Below are positions 12,501 to 23,555 of a stretch of 64,000 nt of DNA, piece after piece (the first letter of the stretch is position 1; each line of letters starts with the position of its first letter). The notes below the pieces were generated by a model. It had not been told where the DNA came from and ran no database searches. It saw nothing but the letters and a program-made list of their open reading frames with translations. The position numbers and the translations under genes were made by a program. The DNA comes from Marsupella aquatica (Eukaryota > Marchantiophyta): NCBI GenBank assembly GCA_973895155.1, contig OZ316898.1, positions 21,204,001 to 21,268,000 of the forward strand. The letters are read 5' to 3'.

Positions 12501-13071
12501 ATTAAACAAGACTGTAGCCCAAAACAAACTTGATTGGGATGATAAATTGTTTGCTGCTATTTTTGCTTACAATTTAGCCTATAAATCCACTGCCGGTCAT
12601 ACACCCTTTTTCTTAACCTTTGGGCAGGAGGCTCTGGTACCCATGCAACTTGAGATTCCTACATTTCAAGTTACAATTGAGGAGAGAGTCTCAGAGGAGG
12701 AAAGCCTAAAGGAGCGAGAATATAGATTAGAGGCCCTAGAAGAGGCAAGAATGATTTCAGCAGAGAGAGTAGAATATAGACAGAATACCATGAAGCAACA
12801 GTATGATAAAAAGTTGAAACCAGTTAGTATTCACATAGGAGATCTTGTATTACTTTATGACAGTAGGTATAGTAGGTTTCCAGGTTAACTTTACACTCGC
12901 TGGTTAGGACCCTTCAGGGTAACCATGAAGTTCTCCAATGGCTCCGTGCAATTGGCAAACATTACTGGAGAGGTGTACCCAGTTCGCATCCATTAAGACC
13001 GCCTCAAGAAATACTATATGGACAAAGATAAAGTTGTTCGCGAGGACACTTCACAATTAAGTGGGGAGCTA
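9507..13071 (+). pseudogene. Ty3/gypsy pol of element A (RT, RNase H, integrase), decayed
   Basis: The order is a post-protease linker (9528-9909), reverse transcriptase (about 10150-11000, catalytic stretch F-I-D-D-F near 10900), RNase H (about 11300-11600) and integrase with its zinc-binding HHCC region (about 11990-12110). The integrase catalytic triad is present: Asp in WGIDYIGP, Asp in ELVSDRG and Glu in LIERANG. At least six stops interrupt the frame (for example 10848, 11256, 11467, 12038, 12307, 12886) and there is a frame change near 11005. Where element B shows the ancestral codon, most stops fit C-to-T or G-to-A. The 5' end is missing, so gag and protease are absent. Related to element B pol (45559-48508). 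Confidence 0.9.
13059..13071 (+). other. polypurine tract of element A
   Basis: AAGTGGGGAGCTA lies directly before the LTR start TGTGATGCC. The same place in element B (48511-48523) reads AAGCAGGGAGCTA. Such a tract primes plus-strand DNA synthesis in LTR elements. It fixes the LTR start at 13072. Confidence 0.75.
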
Positions 13072-15430
13072 TGTGATGCCAAGCCAGGAATCACTAGGGC
13101 AGTTTAAATGGTAAAGTTGTACCCTGGAAACACATTAGTATAGTAACCAAAACATGGCAAATATAAACAAATAAGAGTGACTATGGGACCCGAGCCGAGG
13201 CTGGAAGTAAGGACATCGGGGGAGGGAAAACGATTAGGGTTAGGGCGCGCTCGGTGCCGGCGGGTAGGAGTAACCAACGGGAGGGAAGACCAGGCAAAGG
13301 GGGGGTAAGGACCGATCGCAAGGAATGATAGCTCATTTGCAAGCACGAGCTAAGCAGACGACTACGGGAGGCCAACTACTATCAGTTGCTTAGGCAAGCA
13401 ATCTGGGTGGGAGCAAATATCGACGATCAACTCAAGAAGGGTACGAGCAACGTCAATCAAGCAGCACATTTTTAGGGATGCCTGTTCGAATGGGCAGCTG
13501 AGTACATTGGGACCTACGAAGACCAAGAATCAGAAAGAGTAGCTTGAGAAGGGCAGGAGCTCGCTCGACTGTGGGAGCTGTAGAAGTCTGCCTTCTTAGG
13601 AGGAGAACTCATCAAGGCTGAATTTCTATGGACACCTACGGGCAACAAGCTAGACGATCTTCTATTTTGCGAGAACAGAATCGTTGGCATCTGGGAAGCC
13701 ATCAATCGCTGCAACAACATCCATTGGGAGTTGAAGGGTAGCATGGAGGGGTGGACGAAGGCAACAGTACTAGGAGAAACATCCACAACATCCGCTATGA
13801 AGAGGAAAGGGACTAACAACAAGGAGGCCACCCCTGCAAAAAGAAAGGTTGGCGGCACCAAGGAAGCTACCAGAGCAGGCAAGCAGGAGGCAGGCAGAAG
13901 CAGAGGAGGAGGTTGACCCCATCAATGTCGTTCCAACAAAAGATGATACCTGGAAGGGCTGGGCGGCGACCCTCCCCGAGGAAGTGCAATTACACTTTGC
14001 ACGAGAAGAGGATGCATGCTTTACGGCTATGCAGACTCAGAAGTACCAGGGCTTCATGGCCGGATCCAGCTTGGAAGCCTTTGTGAAATTTTCATGGCTG
14101 AAGCTGGAGGTGCCGGATTCAGACTTATTAGAATTTGTGGGATCATGGGAGCCCGAGAACAATTCCACAAGGGTGTATGGGAAGGATTTCTATCTCACTC
14201 CCCGAGTGATTGCCAAAGTGTTTGGCTTGCCGATGGGCAACAAGACCAAAGTGGATACCAGGAAGACCTTGCCTGACAAGGATTTCCAATCATTCCCAGG
14301 GCCATCAACAAAGAATGGCTTCTTCCGGAACACTTGCACCAACCCGCACATTGGAGAGATGATCAATTTCTTGCGGGTGACCATGCATTGCAACTTGCCG
14401 AGGGCAGAGATCGGCAAGGCACAAGTCTACCTTGCGGAGAGGCTAGACCCAAGCCGGGACTACAACGGGTACCTTCTCACCCAACTAAAGAAGATCTTGA
14501 AGGAGGAACAACAGGTCATCGGCATGGGAAGCGTGTCCTGGCTTGGCTATCACATGCCGCTGTTGTGCCAGTATGCCCAAAGTCAGATCTTTGCCCCAGT
14601 ACTTCCCCTGCAGGCAAGGGCACCAGAGGAAGTTCCGGAACAGAGGCCGACAGCAAAGAAACCCAACCAGCCCGCCAGTCCTACTATTGAGCAGGTGTTT
14701 CGGCCAAGGAAAGAAGACTTGCCGATGCAGCAACCCGGCATGCAGAATCTACTGAAATTACTAGAGAAGGAGAAGAGGACGGCAACGGCACCGGCAACGG
14801 CAATGCCACTAGTACAAGACACTTCCCCAGAAGTTGGCCTAAGCCGATTACCAGGGAAAACCCCTTTACCGGGGCCAAGGAGAGGAGGAGGCCGGAACAC
14901 GAGCCGAGAGTTCAAATGTATGTGGGAGCCTCAAGCCCCGAATCCAAGGCAAAGCAGCCTAACGCTCCTGCCCACGGTAAACAGAGGGAGAAGACAGCCT
15001 GGAGGCCAGAGGAGGAACCAGGGCCCGTGAGCTGTGAGGCCATTTTCACGGCAAGACTAGGAGAACAGAGGGGGAAGCCGGTAGTCCAAGCAGCGGAGGA
15101 GCCGGTAGTCCAAGCAGCGGAGGAGCCGGTAGAAGACTATGACCATGACGACTCTCGTTACGGGTCGGACCATCATATTCCAAGAATAAGGACCTGTGGC
15201 CGGTTTATCCCCACGCTTCCTAGAGTCGTTAGAGGGGACCCCACCCAACATAGTAGCCCCGAGTCTCCCCCACCAGATGTCGCTCCCCCAAGCTTTGACG
15301 GCATAAAACAAATGGCACAAGAGTTTCAGGAGCAACTCAGGGAGGAAGAGAAGGCAGCCTTGGCTAGAGAGAAAGATTTACCAGGAGGAGATTGGTCAGA
15401 GGACATCAGACGGCTTGCCAAAAAAAGAAG
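13072..15430 (+). mobile_element. element A 3' LTR, truncated, with broken ORF
   Basis: It starts TGTGATGCC just after the polypurine tract and follows the intact A LTR (35732-40360) for 2.36 kb before stopping in mid-ORF near 15430, where transposase-gene DNA begins. The ORF inside is mostly open from 13849 to 15030 and then shifts frame. A 24-bp in-frame tandem duplication (V-V-Q-A-A-E-E-P twice) lies at about 15070-15125; the other copies have one unit. This copy is the direct evidence that the coiled-coil ORF lies within the LTR downstream of pol. Confidence 0.8.
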
Positions 15431-15689
15431 CATCTTGGAAAAGTTTTGAAGAACCTGCCTGGTCTGTCAAACGGAATGCCAATTCCCAAATTGTAGGTCC
15501 GGTTCCCCGGTTAAGACCTCTCTTATACGCCGTATATGCAACAACTTGTGAAAGAGCCCTATTTTGATCCATCTCACATGCTTCAAATAGACCAGCCTTT
15601 TTCTTAGTTTGCCAAGCCTTCATTATGGAATGTGCCGCCTCTGAAGTAGTATAGTTAGGAATCATAGCACTTTCCTCTACGCTTTTGTT

Positions 15690-16026
15690 CTGCATAACAC
15701 ATTTGGAGCACAATTTAGGAAACATGACTTAGTCATTGCATTCAATAAAGAAACATTTGACCAAATCATTTTGTAAGGTTTTTGGGTTTAATCAATGCCA
15801 GCGCCTGGTGCTACCACCATTCACACTAGAATATGTACAAATACGAGTAACAAGTGGTTAATAAAAACTAGCGCTCAGCGCTAGTATCAAAACTTGACAA
15901 ATGTTGGAGTGAACCTATGACACGAAAGTCATTGGAAATAATGATAGCGCCAAGCACTAGTATGACTTTGTTTGATTACTTCTTTTAAAATGTTGATTTT
16001 GAGTGTTTATTGATGTTGAAACTCAC
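15690..16026 (-). other. intron of the transposase gene carrying three palindrome copies
   Basis: The donor GTGAGT (minus strand, 16026-16021) and the acceptor TATGCAG ending at 15690 join two frames in phase. The intron holds copies of the 15-base palindrome at 15799-15813, 15869-15883 and 15945-15959. Confidence 0.7.
15799..15959. repeat. three copies of the 15-base palindrome
   Basis: Copies are CAGCGCCTGGTGCTA (15799), TAGCGCTCAGCGCTA (15869) and TAGCGCCAAGCACTA (15945). The consensus of the family is TAGCGCCNGGCGCTA, two 7-base arms around one central base. All three are inside one intron. Confidence 0.85.
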
Positions 16027-18013
16027 CAAACGAATGAAATTTCCCCATTGACGCCATCGGACCACCCACCACGCAAGCCAACCTTGGAGCATTCGAAGCT
16101 TTCCAGGAACACAATTCCCAGATCTCCACCACACGTTGATTTCCCTGGAAATTCTGTAGGCTCCAAGAAATGTTGACGCGTTCCTTAAAGAGTCCCACAT
16201 CTTCCGGTGCTCTTCTCGCTTTTCTTCCAATACTCCTTCAATTGAATAACGATGAAGCGATTGATAGAAGTGAAACGCATCCGATCGCTCCTTTTCCAGG
16301 TTAGGATGTCCACCACAAAACACGTTTCGAACAACATTCCATCCAGCTTGAGCATTGTCAGCCATGAATCCATGGATTATTACATTGTCTAACCCATTTT
16401 CATGGCAAACCTCAATCATCAGTTTCCAGGCTTCTTCTAACAACTCATAATCTTCAGCTTTCAACTCACATGTGAAGATTGTGCAAAGAGCACGGTAATT
16501 GTGATCATAAATGTGAGTGCTAAAAGTTATCCAATCCTTGGTCATTCTCCTCATCACATCAAAACTAACCCACACGCCTTCTAGTCGACCTCTAGGTTGC
16601 ATTTGGCGCAACAAATCAACTCCAGATCCGTGCCCTTTTACCGTCATTTTGAAAATATGCGGCCTCTCCTCCTTACAGCCTTGACCTGGGAGCATGTAAC
16701 GTTGTAAGTTTATGCATTTCTACATTTCCACAAGAAACTCTAACTCACCTTTACCTTTTTGGTCTTGCCAAACACTCCAAAAAAGAGATGCAAACTTTTG
16801 AGGGGTCGAAACAACCATTAACGACTCCCAAATTTCTCTTTCCTCCGATTCTCCGATGCCATTGTTGGACACACAAAGAGCCTTCCTTAAAGATCCAGTT
16901 ATGGCACACGGATCCAGTTATGGCACATGGATGTCGTTATCCATGGTGTGGCACACGGTGTAGCTTCATGTTGCTTCTTTATGAACTCATGAGCAATCTT
17001 TTCCGCACCACGAGAAAAAACTTTATGACTGGGATGCGCATGAGTTCCGGCATGCACAGCAAGACGCGACATATGTTTACATGTATCCGCATCAAGAAGT
17101 TTTTGCGGGTACATATAAAAAAGCATTGCTGGACAAGCTTCAGTACAAAAGGGCAATTGTTGGCAGTAGTGACAAACTACCCCACCCTCCTCAATAATCT
17201 TTCCCACGGTATGTGGCCCCGCAAGTTTGGGTGTCCCATCCCAAGCTTTTGAATTTCTTCTTTTCTTCCGCAAGAGATAATCACACTTCTGATTTTGACA
17301 TTCGAGTGCACCGGTACACGTCACTTTACCAAATTCCCAAAACTTTTTAGGTTGGACATTCGTAGAAGTTGGGAATATCCGTGTCTAGAAGTAGCAGTCT
17401 TTAGGCCGATCCATGTCACGGAGCCTCGAACCTTTTGATAGCAAACCTTCTGCGGGAGGCAATTCAAACACAACATTTCCATTGTATTTACTTGGTAGAC
17501 AATTCACGTGCTCATGCCTGAAATCACTTGTTCGGATGAACCGCGACAGTTCACTTTGGCCAGTTGATTGAGAATGGCATCCATCGCGCTGCAACGATAC
17601 ACAACACCCCCCGAAACGTTTGGCTCGGAAGGAGAGCGATCTTCTATCTTGACAGAAGGCCCTGGATTGGCCGATGTTGGCAAATCTACGGCTACCTCCT
17701 CCTCATCACTCTCGGAAAGGTCAATGAATGGAACCGGATGTATTTCATTTAGAACAAAATGTTGTCAGAGATTGATAATGTATCTCTTTCCAGCGTTGAG
17801 GTGCCAAAATCTGACTCCATCATCGATATCAAATAGTGCGTCATCTGTCTCCTCTCCAGATGCATGGTCAAGTTTGATGGAATGGATGTCGTTGACGTCA
17901 AATCTTCCACAAAGATAGTTCTCACTAACCTGTTTGTACATGTCGGACAAACCTACAGGGATGCGTACAATCTCCCCAGTATCAGGACGAAGAAGCACGA
18001 CTGAATTAGACAT

Positions 18014-18843
18014 TGCAAGAGAATGATCTTAATTTAACAAACAAAGGAACTAAGAAAATAGGAGAACATTACTTGACTTAAGTTAAGTAAACTCATTACA
18101 AACCTCAGAAGATTATCGTTTGTAAATGACAAAACGGGTACTAGTCGTTAGATGCAGACACATAAATGTAGTTTGTTGTTTTGCCAACGACACTACTTAC
18201 CGGTAACGTGTAAAAAATGCGATCAGATAATTATTAGCGCCCGGCGCTACCATAAAGAAGTACTCGGATTTCAACTTAGAAACCAGACTGAACGTGCTAG
18301 CGCCAGGCGCTATCATTAGCGGACTGTCAAGTCATAGCGAAATATTTTATTGAATTTGATGGAATTTCTGAAAAAATCAATAAAAGTTTCATTTTGTTTT
18401 GGAATCGTTACTTCTTGGGAAAATACAAGGGGTATACATAGCTAGCGCCCGACGCTGACATAATCTCCTCCGTGTCATCGTCATGTATGAGAGTATTTTT
18501 AATGGTTTTTGGATACTAGCACCGGGCGCTAGTATCGATGGAGATGACTTTGGTTTGCCCAGCGGTTACATCTAACGTGTATGAACGAATTCCTTACTTT
18601 GTGTTGTTTTCCGTTGTATTGTTTAACGATACACTCCCGTTGATCGCTGCATCCACAGATGACTTGAAAATAGACGTTAATTCTACTCATTTCAAACAGT
18701 CCCTGCCACCTATCTTTGTTTGAATTGGTCAGTGAGATTCTTTCAATCCTTGTCGTTCTTCGTCACATGATGTCAACTGCACTATGATGGAAAAGTTTTA
18801 AAGGTTTTATGTAGTTCTTTGTGTATGGTAATTTGTTCAGAGC
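18014..18843. promoter_or_regulatory. divergent intergenic region with four palindrome copies
   Basis: This 0.83 kb separates the start of the minus-strand transposase gene from the start of the plus-strand ParB-methyltransferase gene, so it should hold both promoters. I see no clear TATA box. Its most evident structure is four copies of the 15-base palindrome at 18235-18249, 18298-18312, 18443-18457 and 18517-18531. Regulatory function is inferred from position only. Confidence 0.5.
18235..18531. repeat. four copies of the 15-base palindrome
   Basis: TAGCGCCCGGCGCTA (18235), TAGCGCCAGGCGCTA (18298), TAGCGCCCGACGCTG (18443) and TAGCACCGGGCGCTA (18517). Two are perfect palindromes apart from the central base; the other two differ from consensus mainly by G-to-A changes. 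Confidence 0.9.
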
Positions 18844-19179
18844 GTGAGGGTAGAGACTGGCTCTGTGTCGTACAGAGACCTTCACGTATTGACATGCTCC
18901 ACAATGCAACCTTCAAGCGCCCCAAGCTCTCCAAGAGGGTATACCACATTTCCAGAGGGAGATCACGGTCATTGCGAGTCTACACAATCTTTGTTCTCTG
19001 GGGCATTTTACTTGCGTCGAGTTGCAAGGTCGAGCGGAGCAATCACTTCCTTGAACGCAACACTACCACTCCAGAAGTCCAGAAGGGTCCGAATGGACAC
19101 GGATAGCATGACCAATTATGCGCTGGGAGAGGGCAACAAGGTTGGATTAGGGATGGATGAAGTCATCTTGTGACACATA

Positions 19180-19501
19180 ATGTCATTTGGGAAAGATTTC
19201 CGGGGAAACAAGAAGGAACCGCCCAGGATTTTGCTTTGTCGGTTGATCCACATGGAGGTAGTGCGGACGCTTTAGAAGGAGAGTGCGTCAATTGAGAAAT
19301 TGAAAGACTCGTTCCGAAGTAGTGGCTACAATCCAAGGATTGGAAATGTGGTTTTTTGTGCAACCGACCGATTCCGATGGTGTGGAGCAAATATGCACTG
19401 AGGAGATCAGGGAGTGTCACGCGATTGACATGGGTCTTAACACCAAAAACGTCACTATGGGTGCCAAAACCATCTCCTTGTACCTGAGGATCACGAAGGG
19501 A
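19180..19501 (+). CDS. ParB-like domain, first half
   Basis: In frame 1 the product runs from M-S-F-G-K-D-F through RILLCRLIHMEVV to SIEKLKDSFRSSGYNPRIG, which fits the start of ParB/sulfiredoxin-like domains (two strands, then a helix 'eeL.dSi...G'). A TAG at 19273-19275 sits just before this helix. After a T6 run (near 19345) the natural reading moves to another frame, VQPTDSDGVEQICTEEIREC onward, ending I-T-K-G at the edge of solo LTR D. The frame also extends upstream, across TGA 19171-19173, to 18844. Confidence 0.55.
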
Positions 19502-19732
19502 TGTTGTGAATGCCGGTAAACACCAGTTTATGCCCTTAACACCAGACTATCATAGCAAGACTCTATCACACATCACCCAAGCTCAATCCCAAGGAACCAA
19601 GGTTGGGGATCAGATCTGCGCTCATGATAGTTCTGGTGAGAAGGGGTCTTCATATCGGGCCCGTACACACAGGGCCTAGCGCTACGGTGCGCATAGGTCT
19701 ATACATATGCTTACTGTCATAGGTATGTTTCT

Positions 19733-19748
19733 ATTCCGCCGCCGGAAT
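19733..19748. repeat. shared LTR hairpin, D copy
   Basis: ATTCCG-CCGC-CGGAAT, perfect 6-bp stem and 4-base loop, preceded by AGGTATGTTT as in family A. Confidence 0.8.
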
Positions 19749-21229
19749 GTACCCATAAACCAGTGACTCCTGACTGATTCCCGACTTAGGGACTTTTAAG
19801 CCATTACCCCACCACTCTGCCATTCCACTCTCAACAATCAGAGCTATGACAGTCCTCACCCAGCCCGCTTCAATGCACCCGGTACACCTCTCAGTGGCGC
19901 TGCTAGTTCCATCATACACTCAGATTGCCTCACACACACACACATCCATGAGAGAAATGAGGCCTGAGAGGAAAACTCAATTAGATTCAAAGATGTGCAC
20001 AATAGTTCACTAAGAACACTTGATCCGAACACTAGGGCCGAAGGCTGTCTCCTCCAGATTGTGACGTGCTTGCCCTGCAAGCCCCGTGCTTGCCATGCAA
20101 GCTCAATCCTGAACTCAACCTCCTTCACTACACTTCATTCTTGGGGGCACATACAGATCTCACACCTCCAATTCAGAACGTCAAGTTACGCATGCATAGT
20201 TGACTCGACTTCAAAGCTGGTACCAGGCCTAACGGCGATCTATCCCAGACTGCAATGAGGCCCGGCCTCACGCTTGCCCTGCAAGCTCAGCTCTGGCCAT
20301 AGATCCCTTAGTGCTCTCCACCAGACAAAGGCCGGGACTCCCCATGGATCACGTAGCCTTGCCAGACTGAACTGTAAATGCTCCTCCTGCTGCCCCTTAA
20401 TCAGTACCTCAGCCTCCCTAATGTGCCCACCGCAAATCGAATTGAAATCCTCCCCACAGTTTACAATCACCAATACATCACCTATCACCAAGGCTCTGTA
20501 TCGGGGGAAAAGAACCCAGTTGTGCTGCCCACTAGAAAGAGCCACAATCCAGCTCGCAAACCTAGCAACCCGTTGTTGTGACGCTTGGCTGATTACTCCC
20601 TGAGTAATAGCACAACCAAGCTCTCCCCAACACGCAGCGTCCAAGTCCAGCCTTGCTTGCACAGAGCTCCTCCCCGCTACTCAGTCTAAGTGAGATCACA
20701 CAACTGAAGTCCCCCCCTGCCTCTACCGGAGGGATGCTCTATATACTCTCTCATACTGAGCCCAAATGGGTGGATACTATGCTGCTGGAGCCCCATCCCA
20801 GCCCTAACAGAGCCGCCACTATCTCTAACTACTGAACCCTAACTCGCAACTTTATTTCTATCTCGAATTGGCTATGTACTTCGGATTCGGCCCTCCTCCA
20901 TGGTTTTCGCGAGCTTGCGCCTCCTCTCCCGATTTCTCTATTTAACCATTTTCTGCGTGGATAGCAGCGTTGGAAGCGGCTTGAGCTCCTCTTTCCAACG
21001 AGGTCAATTATAGCCGATTTGATCAAATACACAGAGAGTTATGCCCCCGCAACCGAGAGGGGGTACTCACTACTGCGCTAACCCGAGTTTGGCTAACCTA
21101 GCTATCCTATCTAACCCGAGTAGAGCTAACCCGTGGTCTCGGGTTAGGCCGCTACCCGCTATCCGCTATCCGCTAACCTAGCCTAAGTTGAGCCCGAATC
21201 CGAGCTTACCTATGCTAACCTGAGGCCGC

Positions 21230-21353
21230 GCTGACCTGAGCTAAGCTGAAGCCGTGTTGACCTGAGCTAAGCTGAAGCCGTGCTGACCTGAGCTAAGCTG
21301 AAGCCGTTCTTACCTGAGATAAGCTGAAGCCGTGCTCACATAAGCTAAGCCGT
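21230..21353. repeat. 26-bp tandem repeat, about 4.8 units
   Basis: Units start at 21230, 21256, 21282, 21308 and 21334 and contain CTGAGCTAAGCTGAAGCCGT. The first three are almost identical and the fourth and fifth drift. The wider region, 21050-21420, is built from CTAACC/GAGCTAA-like words, which suggests older degraded units. Confidence 0.9.
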
Positions 21354-21722
21354 GGTCGAACTTGGGTTAACCCGAAACTGAAGCCGAATCCGCTAATTCC
21401 GGCCACAAGTTAACCCGTCACACTAATCAGGCCGTATCTTTCTTAATACACCTCCGTTTCCCGAGTGTTTTATATCGATTTTACTCGCCTTGACCAGATC
21501 TTTCCAATGCTCTTTACAGATCCGGATTTGGTGACATATTGAAAGAGATATGGTCACCGACCACCTGCGACATAGCTTTTATTTCCCTACTCTTAACGCC
21601 ATGATTGCCCTTATTCTTGCCATCTTGCTAATTGTTATGCAATATCAATAGCTACTCCTTGCATACAGCAACCTACTTAATCAGATTACAAAATAAGGAC
21701 CATGTCATTGGCGTCACAGGGA

Positions 21723-21974
21723 GACTTGGGATGCTATTTGGGTTGCTGAGAACAAGAAATTTGAGTTAGAATGCGAGGTAGATCCAGCTTTTATGATCTT
21801 GAAAGACAAAATGTTCTCAGTCTTTGATGGGAATCACCGACTTTACTTGTGGACTATGGTCACAAAGGAAAATCCAGACAATGTCAAGTATCATCCCAGA
21901 GTTCTCTGCACCATTTTCAAGGGTGATAAAGCTTCGCAAATTCATATTGAGGCAGCTATGCACACAGTCAACCA
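21723..21974 (+). CDS. ParB-like domain, second half with GNHR motif
   Basis: The open frame begins right after solo LTR D with E-T-W-D-A-I-W and contains FSVFDGNHRLYLW, matching the 'v.DGnHRl.aw' core that defines ParB/sulfiredoxin-like nucleotide-binding domains. It ends at donor GTAAGT (21975). Splicing to 22104 keeps the frame. The GNHR form is seen in phage and plasmid ParB-nuclease-like proteins; I see no HTH DNA-binding domain typical of chromosomal ParB. Confidence 0.65.
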
Positions 21975-22062
21975 GTAAGTAATTTGGCCCAAATTTGTAA
22001 TTAAAGATTTCCACAATCCATTGTTGTTAAATACATACTAAAGAGAGTGTTTGTTTTTATGC

Positions 22063-22077
22063 TAGCGCCTGGCGCTA
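22063..22077. repeat. palindrome copy inside an intron
   Basis: TAGCGCCTGGCGCTA, a perfect two-arm match, lies inside the 129-bp intron 21975-22103 of the ParB-methyltransferase gene, 26 bases before the acceptor. Confidence 0.9.
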
Positions 22078-22103
22078 CTAATTTCAAACATGGCCTATTG
22101 CAG

Positions 22104-23430
22104 GTTAGGGCAGGCCATTGTTGAACCGTCGTGGATCCTTGACGCAGACAAAATCCAAAGGATTCTCTCTCACGATCTAGAGTACTATAAGTCAATAATT
22201 GACAGCGCCAATTATGCAAAGTTTGAGTATATCAAACAGAAGACTCGAAAACATTCTTGGTACACACGGAAAATGCCTCTGGAAGCTCTTGTTTATATTT
22301 TGTGCAAAAACAAAATCAAAGCTTACACTAACCAGTTCAAGATGGACATGGCATTGGCAGCAAGTCAAGGCAATCCTTGGTCGGCTGATGAGGTCGCAAA
22401 GCGACAGTCACTCATGTTGAAAGAGTCCACCAAAGACTGGTCTATAAAAACATCCAAAATCACTCTTCTTAGTCCTGAGTTTGAAGATTTTCTAGGTACT
22501 TGTGCAGAGATGTACGTATTGACGGAGAAGAACAAGTGAGAAAAAAACCTGAGTCGGTTGTTTGTACTATGGACCGTGCTAGACTATTCACAGCAGTTTC
22601 TACTCTCTATCCAAAATTGAGATGCACTTTGCTCGTTGCTCATTGTACTCCAGAGTTGAGAAAACAATTCTTCCACCCTGCTAGTGTGAATGATGATCCA
22701 GTGAAGCAGTGGTGTCACACATGGCAGACCTGGAATACCTTCAAGGGAATCGCAATTGGGATGTTGCAGTCTGCAATTTCCGCAGCCATTGAAACACTCC
22801 CAGTTGATAGGCTTCCCCATTTAGGGTGTGACTTAGTAGAGGGTTTGATTGAAATTATTTCAAGTGAGTTCAGAAGGTATGGGGATCTTGTGAAGGCAAA
22901 GTTCTTCAACACCATGTGGCCATCAAAATACCCTGATAAAGAGGTATATACAGAGAAAAATCAGAAGAGGGCCAAGAGGTATTTGTATTGTTTTTACACA
23001 TGGATGGAAGTACACCCGGATGTGCTTTGGGCGTATCCAGCCGTATTTCACAAGTGGATTGTTGCAAAGGAGAAAGATCATGTTGCTGACTTGTATTCGA
23101 TGTATCCTGCCAAGGGTAAACTACCACCACGGGAAATATCCGAGTGGGAAAGAATTCACTGCCCGTGGTACCTTGACACAGACAAGTGGGATTCACCATT
23201 TGACAAAGTGGAGAAGGATTGGTTTCTTAAACTTGCCAAGCTACAGATTCTACCCAACATAGTTTTTGAGATGAAGCAAGGGCTCTTGAGTGACGTTGAC
23301 AAATCATCTATTGAGTTACAAACAATCTGCGAGACGATAGTTGTTCATGTAGATAGGAGCCGCAAGCCGAGAGGGAAAGTGAAAGTAGACATAGCACTAC
23401 CAAGTGCATCAACGCGATCCAGGAAGAAAC
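22104..23430 (+). CDS. central region of the ParB-methyltransferase gene, unknown domain
   Basis: Two collinear frames: 22104 to about 22536 (helical, basic) and about 22540-23430 (helical, Trp-rich, ending in R-S-R-K-K-R, a likely nuclear localisation signal). The change of frame falls at an A7 run near 22545 and could be an indel or a short intron starting at GTGAG. The domain is unknown to me; its position between a ParB-like and a methyltransferase-like part suggests a DNA-contacting or linker role, but nothing in it shows this. Confidence 0.5.
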
Positions 23431-23465
23431 GTACGTTTTCATTCAAACCCAGTTTAGTTCTTTGC

Positions 23466-23480
23466 TAGTGCCTGGTGCTA
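23466..23480. repeat. palindrome copy inside an intron
   Basis: TAGTGCCTGGTGCTA, inside the 125-bp intron 23431-23555. It differs from consensus by two C-to-T changes, both at CpG positions of the consensus. Confidence 0.85.
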
Positions 23481-23555
23481 CTATTCCTGTACTTCAACCT
23501 TAATCCGTTTTTTCTTTCTAACACTTATCCCACATTCTCTGCATTGTGTGAATAG

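Larger units (their letters stand above)
15431..18013 (-). pseudogene. MULE-like transposase gene, multi-exon, interrupted
   Basis: It reads leftward from ATG at 18011-18013. The first exon (18013-16755) encodes a small N-terminal domain, an acidic stretch F-I-D-L-S-E-S-D-E-E-E resembling a SUMO-interaction motif, and a Cys/His-rich region (C-x5-C-x4-C, later C-x2-C-x4-C-x3-C). After a 69-bp intron (16686-16754), exon 2 (16685-16027) has the transposase-like stretch from WVSFD to FMADNAQAGW, similar to the DDE-bearing part of MULE transposases. After a 337-bp intron (15690-16026), exon 3 continues (15689-15431) and is cut off by element A. Lesions: TGA at 17765-17767, a frame change near 17545, TAG at 17385-17387 and a frame change near 16900. 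MULE assignment rests on motif resemblance only. Confidence 0.6.
19502..21718 (-). mobile_element. solo LTR of family D
   Basis: In minus orientation it begins TGTGACGCC and ends ...CA, with a 4-bp direct repeat GGGA on both sides (19498-19501 and 21719-21722). It separates two halves of the ParB-like domain that read on across it, apart from a one-base offset in the G run. It has the shared LTR hairpin at 19733-19748, 231 bases from its right-hand terminus, a distance like that in families A and B. Minus-strand frames such as 20662-20240 have no recognised domain. A 26-bp tandem repeat lies at 21230-21353. Confidence 0.75.

Noticed and set aside
20240-20662. 140-codon minus-strand frame in solo LTR D as a gene
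   Set aside because: No ATG context, domain or second copy supports it. It could be a remnant of an LTR ORF as in A and B, but this cannot be shown here.
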